In this document: positions 43,258 through 53,063 of the stretch, piece by piece
Position numbering within the stretch: position 1 is the stretch's first letter
How the letters are laid out: every line of letters starts with the position of its first letter
Source: Conchocele bisecta
Lineage: Eukaryota > Mollusca > Bivalvia > Lucinida > Thyasiridae
Length of the DNA stretch: 64,000 nucleotides
Direction: 5' to 3'
Assembly (NCBI GenBank): GCA_029237695.1
Contig: CM055268.1
Span: 49,928,418-49,992,417, forward strand
The notes under the pieces: model-generated
What the model saw: the letters and a program-made list of their open reading frames with translations, nothing else
The model's database searches: none
Told to the model about the DNA's origin: nothing
Translations under genes and position numbers: made by a program

Positions 43258-46200
43258 TTTTTCCGGGCCTGCGTGCTATTTTTGGTTTGACACTGCTAAT
43301 ACCTTCTTTGGACTCTTCTTTGGACATTTCAACTGTATAGACCTTTTAAATGTTTGCTCAATGCTCAGGAACGGAAATCCAAAATGGTCGCCCACATTTC
43401 GAGTGAAATACCATTAGTGCCGCAGGAATTATTTGAAATGTCATAAACATCCATAGATTGTGGCTTAGCCATACTTACTCGAGTTATATTACATGAAATA
43501 GAAACTATTCATATGAAATTTCAATTTTATAGGATATTCCGGGTCAGAAAAAAAACCACACTTGCAACTCGTGTAATGTTTATCTGATAGCAATTTTCTA
43601 TGACACATGGTAACACGTGCATATTGCTTATGTGGAAACTTGGTCGAATTGCCAGAAGTTCGGACATATTTGGAGCATCATTAGACGATAGCGTTGGTCT
43701 GCCAGGGTTTCCTGCATTCTGCGCTAGACTTTCAGAACAGATACAAGCCAATACAATTGGTTACCTGCCCCTCATTCCCTAGTCTCCCGCCAACCCAGCG
43801 ATTCTCAAGGAGAAAATGGCCAATCTTGTTAACATTTCACATGCTCTAGATCATGAATGGACCATCATTACTGGAGATCAAGCCACGTATGAACTTGCAA
43901 CAGTTATCCGACAAAAGCACGATTACCTATTCGGAAAGTCTGTCCATCCTCCTTGGTGGGTTTCATCGGACATACAATTTCACCAAGGCCATATGCAAGA
44001 TTATACGTCACAGTCGTGCGGAAGAACTCATTACAACAACAGGTCTCTGCTCTGAGCCAATGAGATAATGGTCGGGGATTACTACCAAACACTTCATGCT
44101 ATTCGAATGCTTAGTGAAGCATTCACTCACTTGCACTGGCGAGCATTCGAAAGCTGGGTACATGAGCACCACTAAAACGTTTGCAACACTCGTGTGACTC
44201 GGGTCATTGACGCCATTGTCGACAATGACATCGCAGCTGATAAACACATTCAACTGATCCGTGATATTTACCAGGAGCTGACCGATCTACGCAGGTGTCT
44301 TGCTCAGTTCAATCAGTCTGCAAATTCACCCCACAGCTTTGTTCCGGTTGACCTTCCTGAAAATGACATCACAAGTACACGATGCAGTCTTTGCCTCTGT
44401 ATATTAAAGAAATGAAGGACCTGCCTTCCGGTACATGATTTGTTGATGGCTGTGGCATTTGTTGGCAGGCGAGCTGATGGGTGTCACAATGCTGTCTCGC
44501 CCGACATGCTTCTAGAACAAACATATATGGCATGTATAAGCAAAGGAGGTGTATGGTCTAGTTGGAATCACAACAAATCAATCAGTCCGAAACAAATGGG
44601 CATATAAGAAACATCACACAGTTGCTGTTTCATCCCAGTTGAAGCAGATGATTGACACGGACACGGATACAGCAGATGGTATCCATCATGAATCTGGTGA
44701 TACCCAGATTATTCGCAGTAGAGAACAAGTGTTAACGATGATTGATGCTGTAGATGAAAATCCATATATGTCAGATAGCGACCATACCTTTAACATCGTC
44801 ACAGGAGAACATGCTCAGCCCGTTGTGCAATCAGACATGACGAATCTCAGAGAGATTAGCCGTTGTGACTTAGGCAATGTAATCGTTGGAAATGACACAA
44901 ATATTGTGAAGCTAAACACATTCTACTCTCAGCACAAACAGTCCAAGAAGTCGACCAAGACCCAAAGTAAAAGTCAGAACAATGAAATAGAGACCATGTT
45001 GAGAATGACACAGCTAATTGTCTCCGGATGTTGTAAACACTATTGGACATTATGAATGTAGCAAAGTGCCATCATCATTATTTCAGGAAGACGCCACCAT
45101 GCGGACACAGGATACAAAGTCAAGTCTAGTAAAGGTGACATTGAAAGAAACGAAATTGGACACCGTATCCAGTCTTCCCGAAGGAGAACTTAACACAACC
45201 GTGCGTTGTTGATGCCATGCATTATGTAAACAAATAGTAATTCAAGAAAGGTGAAACGTTTAGCACGATTGGCGATCGTTATCTTGGGAAGCTGCTCAAT
45301 GGCGCACCAGCTCGGACCAAATGTATCCACTTTTGTTGTGACATGTATCGATCAGTCAGTCTCAAATCAGCAACGCGTCAGAAACGAAAGCGATATACCC
45401 ATAAAGCCAAGGCTTACGAGGTGTGGAAGCACTATCTCGCCCCTGGCGCCAGTGACTTCTTCGCACTTGATGAAAACAAGCTGCACTTCTCAATTACTTG
45501 AATGATGATTGGTCAGCAAGGCCACTAACACGGACAGATATAAACCTGTACCTCAGTGGAGGATTAAAAAAGAAGGCGAAAACCATATTAGTTACACATG
45601 AACAGGTATCCCCTGTTCCTCAGCTTGAATCCACACAAGAGGAAGCAGATACACGAATTAGTCTGCACACAGTTTATGCCGCTGAACATGGTACCGAGAA
45701 GGTAATCGTGCATGCCAATGACACAGACGTCGTGGTACTTTGCATTTACTATGCAAAACACAGATCAACTGGAGAACTTGAAGGAGTCGTGGGTTCGCAT
45801 TGGTTTTAACACATATCTACCAATCCATGACATTGCATTAGTGCCCGGGCCTTCTGTGTGTGACAGATTGCCATTTGTCCAAAAGTCTCAGTGGCAGAGA
45901 CATCACCAGCTACCCAAATTTCACTGGGAAGAGGGCATGGTTTGATGCAATGTTGACGGTTGAAACACCTGCCATGGAGCTCTTCGGCGAACATGACAAC
46001 GATATCGGGTCAGAAATCACCAAAGAGGCAACATAGTTGTTGATCAAGGTAAACAGCAAGAAGGACGATGCCTTTGCTGATATTGTAAGTTTATGAGCAA
46101 GAAAGTTCCTTACTCAGAAATCAGCTGTCCTTCTCAAGTTACTCCCACGGACGAATTATGCATTCGGTATGTAAAACGGTCTGCACGTGCCACTATGATT

Positions 46201-47153
46201 GATAAACGTGCCCACCTGGCAAACCCGACTTTGCCAGCCTTCAACAACTTCGGCTGGTGGGACGACGACGCTGGAAAATCACCCAGCCCTGTATATTCAA
46301 CCTCCAATCATTGGCCTGAATTAATTTCAGTCTTTGTCATGCAATTGCAAGACTAGTTGTACAAGTAAAAGATGTTCTCGTTCGCGAAGAAGAGTTTGCT
46401 GTTACATCGGTTGTAGATGCACCGGGAACACAAAGAAAGTGCCATCGTATTCAGGACACAGAGTCAGATTCGGATATTGATTGAACTACTAGATTCTACA
46501 TCAGTATTATATTATTGATTGTAGACATACTATATTGAAAACGACGCCAACATTCAAGACACATGTCCATAATCATTATATTGTGTAATTAACATAGTTA
46601 AGATATATACAGCCAGAATATGGCGGCCATTTTGAATGATGAAACAAAATGTGCACTAATTGGAACGGTCGGTAGACATTTAACTGTATCATATCGTAAC
46701 GTTTAAACTGACATTGTTGAATCTCGTTAGACCAAACACGTATTTCGTGCATATATAACTGTTACTTGTTAGGTATCTGTAGGTTTCACCCAAATTGGCG
46801 GCCATCTTGATTCTCGTATATATTGATACACACCGTTGTTGATATGAGGAAGATAAATATAATGGTCTTCTATCCATTCAATCGTCATATCCAATCCTTA
46901 TAAAGCGTGTGTACACAACTTTCCCAATTATCTGCATAATTGACACGTTTCGGATTAATACGGGAAAATAAAAAAAAGAGTATGTTTATTTTCCCAACAC
47001 TTGGGCAACATTATGTATACGGGGTACTGTCTTGGAACGGTCGTTGGAAACATTGAGCAAAAGTTACAGAGGTATATACAGTTACTTACTATAACCTTTA
47101 TAGAAGACGTACACATGGTCAAACCATAAATAGCACGCAGCGGGCCCGAAAAA
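43258..47153 (+). mobile_element. DNA transposon with XPG-like nuclease gene (element 3)
   Basis: Left end TTCCGGGCCTGCGTGCTATT, TTGGTTTGAC (43261-43291) is matched in inverted form by GTCAAACCATAAATAGCACG CAGCGGGCCCGAA (47118-47150). Further inner matches are TATAGACC...TTTGCTCAATG on the left (43337-43363) and CATTGAGCAAAAGTTACAGA...TATATAC on the right, inverted. The ends are well diverged, so the insertion is old. ATGGCGGCC-type motifs lie at about 43380 (left) and 46619 and 46795 (right). TSD not resolved. It carries a plus-strand gene remnant. Confidence 0.55.
43600..46490 (+). pseudogene. Zn-finger/DDE/XPG-like transposon protein, decayed (element 3)
   Basis: Only fragments remain in changing frames: IGYLPLIP and ITGDQATYELATVIR (43774 and about 43870-43912), then LLGGFHRTYNFTKAICKIIR (about 43938) and HLHWRAFESW, which parallel the LVGDQPVY and LGPFHAHMSF segments of element 1's transposase region. 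Much further on come QEEADTRISLHTVY (45636), NDTDVVVLCIYYA (45720) and SGRDITSYPNF (about 45889), which parallel the E-AD, DTD and GCD acidic motifs of the XPG-like domain. Here the Cys of GCD is Arg. There are at least eight frame breaks and stops. It represents a different subfamily from elements 1 and 2. Confidence 0.5.
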
Positions 47154-47177
47154 AAATCATTGGCGCCTTAAGTAAAT
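46491..47177. other. 3' subterminal region of element 3
   Basis: Non-coding. ATGGCGGCCATTTTGAATGA at 46619 and TTGGCGGCCATCTTGATTCT at about 46794 are the motifs shared with the other two nuclease-bearing transposons. Confidence 0.5.
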
Positions 47178-47518
47178 GTACGGAGCCCCGCAGGGGACGT
47201 AGACTTTTTTTTTTTTTATTAATTTGTTCCCACGAAATAACAATTCCGAACAGTTCCCTCATTTTAACAATTCGTTCCCACGAAATAACAATTCGTTCCC
47301 ACGAGATAACAATTCATTCACTCAATTTAACAATTCGTTCCCACAAATTAACAATTCGTTCCCACGAATTAACAAGTCGTTCCCTCAATTTAACAATTCG
47401 TTCCCACGGGAACGAATTGTTATATCGTGGGAACGAATTCTTAATTCGAGGGAACGAATTGTTATTTCGTGGGAATAAACTAATACACAAACTACATGTC
47501 CCCTGCGGGGCTCCGTAC
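47178..47518. mobile_element. Foldback MITE family F with minisatellite, copy 3
   Basis: Clean 20-bp TIRs: GTACGGAGCCCCGCAGGGGA (47178) and its complement ending at 47518. The interior is a T-run, the AACAATTCGTTCCC array, an inverted short array and an A-rich end. This copy defines the element's boundaries. Confidence 0.8.
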
Positions 47519-47573
47519 CAATGATACATGTGCGATAACAAGTTGAAGTAACAGACCAAGTTGTATAAATGCA

Positions 47574-47802
47574 TTAACCCTTTCAACCCTAAGGAACTGG
47601 AATGGACTGTGATATGCTAATGTTCCGACCAATCCAATGGTCAAAAAATGATTTTCAGATTCGTCCATTTATGAAAATGGGATGTTTTTGTTCTCAAAAA
47701 TATTAAAATTACTTTTAAAAAGTGCAGATCCTCATTAGACGGCTCGATACGAGCACTTTTTGCATAAAACGATATAGCGAGATTTCGGGTTCAAAGGGTT
47801 AA
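47574..47802 (+). mobile_element. TTAA-flanked MITE family D, copy 3
   Basis: TTAACCCTTTCAACCC ... GGGTTCAAAGGGTTAA. The central hairpin is shortened relative to copies 1, 2 and 4. Confidence 0.75.
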
Positions 47803-48535
47803 GGACTGCCGTGATAGAATATGACCTTTTGTTTCAAATATAGTAGAATCATACATGTGACTGAATATCTATATAAAGTATATCTAACCCTGTTCTTCTT
47901 AGAGCATATTATACAGAGCATTGGGTTGCCATCTCCACCATTTTAGTTTGTACATGCTATCGGACAGTTTCACCACTTGGAGCCTTTCACACGTACATTG
48001 AATAAAATGGCAGCAAATCTAATAACAATTGGTGCAATACATCCCAGATATATAGGACGACAATGTCCTATAAACTATTATTTCAGCAGACAGCAACAAG
48101 CTAGATATCTCACTCACAAACTATACAATGGACATTTTTTCAACGTGTAAAATGTCCAACTGATGCACTGTCTATTATTGGAAGTACATCTGACACAGGT
48201 AAAATCCATATTTACTCGCATAGCAGGTATGTGTGGTAATACAGGTATATATCTACATCACTGTGTGTTGTTCTTACTGGTACACAATATTTACTGAATT
48301 CTCAAACATTTGAACACAGGGTCAACAAATCCTTCAGACTTTGTATATACATTTGATGAAAATAAAGCATAGCACGCTGTAGTCTGATGTCTCCCCCATC
48401 ATGTGGCACCAAATTGCATTCATATGTTTGTCATATTATTAGTGGTATGTGTCAAACGCAATAAGAGGTAAACTGGGCGATGGCTTGTACATACTAGGAT
48501 GACCGACATGGCAACTTCATGTACTATATAGGAAA
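47803..48535. other. Non-coding interval
   Basis: No gene or clear repeat was recognised. Confidence 0.5.
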
Positions 48536-49493
48536 TATACTTAAGGCCAAAAGAAACGTTACAGTATATAAATGGTTCTATATTTCGTGAGCAAGTATGT
48601 TTAAAAACCTGATGAAAAGTGTTTCTTAATGCTGAATATAATCTACAACCACTGCACCAAATCATTAGATGCATGTGTTTAAAGAGATTGTGTGAACAAT
48701 GAAAAGACAACAACACCCTCCATTTCAAAAACTGCAATAAAGAGAACACACGTTCCTAGTGAATATTAATATCCCGAGAATAAAACGGATCACCTACAGT
48801 GATCACAATGCTGTATTGTCTAAACAGACACATAATGCAAGGGCAAACTGCTATTGAATGAGAGACAATAGCACGGGATAATGATGATTCCAACATGATA
48901 ATGTCAGACGCCATTCGGCTCGTGTAACAAGCCAATGTCTACGTGGCAGAAACGTCAATGTCATGCCCTGGCCATCTCTCAGCCCAGACATGAATTGTAT
49001 AGAGCATGCCTGGGATGAGATGAGACGGAGAGTTCGGTCAAGACTAAAGCCACCTGATAATGTCAGACAGCTTGAAGTAGCTCTTCAGGAAGAATGGGAA
49101 GCAATGCTTCAACGTGTCATTCGGTCATGTCTACATTCAATGCGCAGACGTTGCCAAACATTGATCAACGCCCAAGGTGGACACACTAGGTACTGAATAC
49201 GGCCAATTCATCATTGTGATCACTGTAGGCGATCAATTTTATGCTCTGGATAATCAATATTGACTAGGAAAGTTTCCAAATTTTGTTCTCTTTATTGCAG
49301 TTCTTTAAACGAAGGGTGTTGTTGTATTTTCATGGTTTACACAATCTCTTAAACACATGCATCTAATGTTTTGGTGCAGCAGTTGCAGATTAAATTCAGC
49401 ATTAAAGACATTTTACATCAGGCTTTTAAACATACTTGTTCGCGAAATATTGAACCATTTATATACTGTAAAGTTTCTTTTGGCCTTAAGTAT
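48536..49493 (+). mobile_element. Internally deleted Tc1-like transposon with long TIRs
   Basis: Inverted ends of about 240 bp: ATACTTAAGGCCAAAAGAAA (48537) to about 48775, and the near-complement from about 49255 to CTTTTGGCCTTAAGTATAG (49493). An inner inverted pair, ACCTACAGTGATCACAATG and complement, lies at 48793 and 49212. The interior keeps only the 3' part of a transposase gene. Such long TIRs are unusual for Tc1 but known in some Tc1/mariner lineages. Confidence 0.75.
48894..49196 (+). pseudogene. Tc1-like transposase, C-terminal fragment
   Basis: The frame starts in the catalytic domain at QHDNVRRHSARVT (about 48893) and runs to a GGHTRY end at 49196. It has MPWPSLSPDMNCIEHAWDE, with 34 residues between Asp and Glu (DD34E). 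The N-terminal DNA-binding domains and the first catalytic Asp are missing. It is the remnant in a deletion derivative and cannot act alone. Confidence 0.8.
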
Positions 49494-50127
49494 AGTAAGA
49501 AGAGAATGTTCACAATTCCGGCACGTCAAGATGCCTGTATTAAGCAGATATGGCGTCACGAAATTAAGGCCAATTCAGCTTTACCTACACTTAATTATAT
49601 ACATGATCTATACTGCTCAAACTAGGTGCTAATTATTGATTTTATATTGTATATTTACACATACTTGTGTTACCTAACATTTGAAAGTGACATATAGGTC
49701 CATAGGGCCGGGTGTTTTCGTCAATATTATATTGTACATATTCCCTGTTTCGTTTAACACATGTCACTATAATAAACAAATTACTTACTTACTTACTTAC
49801 TTTTTTTTTTGGTTTAGCTTATATTTAACGGCGGCACTGGCTCTAGGACCTTGCATGCCGTCTCCCAAGAATGGGAGAAAGAACGGAGGTAGAGATTTTT
49901 TGAGAGAAGCCGGTAATTCGTATTTACAGAGCAACTACGAATTATCGGTACCCATTCACAGCTGGGTGAACTGGAGCAGTGTGGGTAAAGTGTCTTGTTC
50001 AAGGACACAACGCAGCGCCTCCGGTACTTACTTACTTACTTACTTACTGTATGTTATGCTTATATCCCAGCACATTTACAAAGCAATTATGCATGCATCA
50101 TTGGATGATCAGGGGCTCCACGGGTCC
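49494..50127. other. Non-coding interval with ACTT repeats
   Basis: (ACTT)n tracts at 49784-49800 and 50025-50047 flank a ~220-bp block with ACAGCTGGGTGAACTGGAGC and AAGTGTCTTGTTCAAGGACA. The latter resembles the conserved 3' region of some L2/CR1-related SINE families. This call is weak. The long frame across it (49681-50298) runs through these repeats. Confidence 0.35.
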
Positions 50128-50370
50128 TTAACCCTTTCAACACCACATACCTCTATAGAGACAATGTTTGCAAATAGTGCAGATCCAGATGAGCCGGCTC
50201 GTAACGAGCCGTCTCATCAGGATCTCCACTGTTTGTTAATAGTTATCAAATTTGAAAAAAATTCCCTTTCTGAAGAATGGAATAGCCTGAAAATTTGAAT
50301 GGACCAATGCAATAGCATGAAACAGTGACATGGAACAGCCCATTAAGTTACTTGGTGTTGAAAGGGTTAA
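50128..50370 (+). mobile_element. TTAA-flanked MITE family D, copy 4
   Basis: TTAACCCTTTCAACACC ... GGTGTTGAAAGGGTTAA, with the shared GCAGATCCAGATGAGCCGGC hairpin. Confidence 0.75.
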
Positions 50371-50598
50371 ATATACCTAAAGGCGTTAATAAATTTCACT
50401 CTATTTGAGTGCGTATCTCGTCTATTGTACGAGTTAGGCAATTTCGGAATAAAATCGTTTCTTATGAATTCTGTAAAATCGATTAATAAATGTCATATCA
50501 AAGTATTATACACGGAAACACATCTAAGTATACATACATTTATACATACCTACCTTTATGGCGTCACAATCGATGACTTCTCATGGAAAATATTATGA

Positions 50599-50994
50599 TA
50601 TAATTCCAGCACAAACATATTTACACAATTCCCTAACAATTGGCCCGTAGCAAGTCTCTGTCCAAAATTTATATCCCAGTAAACTTCCACGCCGAACTAC
50701 TTTCTACAGGTGCTCTGTCAGTGCTGTCAATATAAACAAATGGCTGCCGTCTGTCAAAATAAACACATTTTCTTGATGAATTTATTTCGAATGCTGGAAT
50801 TGTAAGGAATGAAGGGCCTTTTTGTGGAATTTATCGGGGATATAAACATGGAAAAGTCGCGGGAATACTGGACGAGGCCTTCCGGCCTTTGTACAGTATT
50901 CTGGACGAGGCCTTCCGGCCTTCGTACAGTATTCCCGCGACTTTTCCAAGTTTATACCCCGATAAATTCCACAAAACGGCCATTCATTCCTATA
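50599..50994 (+). mobile_element. Repeat family H, copy 2
   Basis: Matches 38864-39300. The centre has a short duplication: GGACGAGGCCTTCCGGCCTT occurs twice at about 50871 and 50904. Its right end lies next to the exon-like segment at 51000-51119. Confidence 0.7.
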
Positions 50995-50999
50995 CTCAC

Positions 51000-51119
51000 A
51001 CATGGATATTCAGAGTTCTGGCATCTCATTAGCACGGACGGCTTAGAATTGATAGTTGTTGATATGAATGACACAATGGAATACATGAGATCCACATCGC
51101 CAAACGCATTGAATAATGT
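51000..51119. other. Exon-like segment, strand uncertain
   Basis: On the minus strand it has a TAG acceptor (AATATGTAG) and a consensus donor (GTGAGTATAGG), is exactly 40 codons, phase 0, and open in one frame only (TLFNAFGDVDLMYS...). On the plus strand the frame GYSEFWHLISTDGLELIVVD followed by MNDTMEYM is also open and resembles a CUB strand pattern. The minus reading fits the orientation of the exons at 38312 and 28856; the plus peptide looks more protein-like. Confidence 0.25.
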
Positions 51120-51747
51120 CTACATATTACATTTGTACTTTACGTTTGTTTAGCAAGCCACTCGTACAACATATGCGACGCAAACACTTAACTGTACTGT
51201 AACTCCAGACAGGTTATGGATTTCGCTTATCTTTACAATATGCGTTAGTTTGTTCTACACACAGAACAACATGCTGTGTTGAGATACACGTGATGGTGAC
51301 AATAATATTACACCAATATGGACAGTGTGTCCATGTAAATTTATATAAGAGAAACATAAGGAACGCGGTGTTGTCGACCATGACAGTGTTGACGTAAACT
51401 TTGTCGTCTGCTGTTTCTTTTTATTTATTTTTTCTCTTCACAAGCATGGTTTAACAACACTTTAGAATCATTTCCAACGGAAATGATTCCAAAGTGCTGT
51501 CAAGCCATGTTTTGGTCGAGAAAGACGACAGAATATAAAACAACAGCAGACGGCAAAGTCAATTTACGGTTAACATATGGTGCTTATCCAGGCGCCTCGA
51601 GATAACGCCGTACATGTGACACGGCTATATGGGTCATGGGTATTTGTCATATAGTGCGGGTATTTCCTAATACAATGTGTACACAACTAACGATAACCAA
51701 TATACTTGAACCTCGATTGTGTTTATCCAGTCAAGGATTTCACTTAA
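51120..51747. other. Non-coding interval with a foldback
   Basis: A foldback spans about 51393-51568. Its centre is TAGAATCATTTCC/GGAAATGATTCCA (51470-51492) and outer arms include GTCGTCTGCTGTT and complement. No gene. Confidence 0.5.
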
Positions 51748-51849
51748 AGGTACATGCCCACTCAGTAGGCACATGTTCTTTACAGGAATTAAATAAGTGT
51801 ATAAGTGTCACTATTCCACCAGTACTAAAAAGTATGCGTGCCCGCTATA
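51748..51849 (+). mobile_element. MITE family B, copy 4, left half
   Basis: It begins TTAAAGGTACATGCCCACTC and continues to GTGCCCGCTATA, where intact copies continue with CAGATATAAT. That continuation is found at 58349, across the 6.5-kb element, which proves the insertion. Confidence 0.85.
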
Positions 51850-52428
51850 TAGTAGAGGCAAATTAACACAGATCCGTGACCAATTATCTGAGACAAAGGT
51901 TTGAGCACATTTTCCACATCTACATTCAATTACGAAAAAAATGAGCGCGGGTGACCCTCGCGAAAATGCTGGCAATTTCCGTGAGGAGGCAAAATCCAAG
52001 ATGGCCGCCATTTTCAGTCGAATTGGCCATGTGTGGGTTCCTTTTGATCATTGAAGTTGGTTTTTGTGGCTAAAACTTCTGTTACCATGAGCAGAAAGTA
52101 TCTGCAAAGAATATTATGTCTGAAAAATGCATACAGGATGAAATAATCCAAGATGGCCGCCATTTTCAGTCCAATTATTCATTAACGGCTACAGAAGGGT
52201 TATTTTTGACCAATTGAAGTTGTTTTTCTAGTTTAGAACCTCTGCTAACATGAAGAGAAAATATCTGCAAAGAATATTTTACAATGAAAATTGCATAGAG
52301 GACAGAAAAAATCCAAGATGGCCGCCATTTTTTCATAAAAATATTCAATTACATGCTTAATAAATAGCAGTGAATGAATTCCGTTTTGCAGCCTAAATTT
52401 CTGTTTTGAAGAAAGGACAATGTTAATT
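51850..52428 (+). repeat. Element 1 left TIR with three iterated motifs
   Basis: 579 bp. CCAAGATGGCCGCCATTTT occurs at 51996, 52148 and 52313, spaced 152 and 165 bp, each within a diverged ~155-bp sub-unit that also has a TATCTGCAAAGAATATT block. The motif contains AAGATGGC/AAAATGGCGGCC, close to the YY1 binding consensus on both strands. The end of the TIR is near GGACAATGTTAATT. Confidence 0.85.
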
Positions 52429-53063
52429 ACACTTATTAGTGGGGGATGGGGGGATTTTGTCCACCTACCTTGTATTTGAACGGGGGGATTATGTCCTAGC
52501 TGTATTTTGGACGTGGGTAACTTGTCCTCAGAAGTAAAACAACATTCATTCATACACTTTTGTTCCGATCTATTTCTTGACCACGGATTAAATTACATAA
52601 TGGCTTTCAGATTTATGTATTCAGTTTATTAAAACTTTATTTATTATTAATATATCATATGTAGCTAATTTACTTTAATTGCTTTAAATGATTTAACTAA
52701 TTACATGTACATACAATGTGTTACTTATGCTATTAGTTACAAACAGTGTGTGTATCAATGTAATTATTTGATTATCATCAAACATCAATAAATAAAAATC
52801 CAGAGTTATCTTCCTTGTATTCTTACTTACTTGAATGATGTAATGAGCTGAACAGCAGTCTTATCATTGGTCAATTGTGATCTAACTACGCTGCCATTTA
52901 TTACCAGTTTTTAATCTGATGTTCATAACTGCATTTGTTGCAGAAGCTGAACAAAGCAGTCTTATCATTGGTCAATTGTGATTTAACTACGCTACCATTT
53001 ATTTTCAAAAGTATGTCCTGGCATAAACTTTCTATTATAATTTGATGCATTCAGAAACATAAT
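52429..53063. promoter_or_regulatory. Upstream region of the element 1 gene with a direct repeat
   Basis: A ~60-bp direct repeat (GCTGAACAGCAGTCTTATCA at about 52847 and GCTGAACAAAGCAGTCTTAT at about 52947, each followed by CATTGGTCAATTGTGAT) lies 50-220 bp before the ATG at 53064. It includes ATTGG, a CCAAT-box core. This is probably the promoter; no clear TATA box is assigned. Confidence 0.4.

Noticed and set aside
49681..50298. 205-residue plus-strand frame
   Set aside because: It crosses ACTT repeats, a SINE-like block and the TTAA-bounded MITE, so it is a chance frame.
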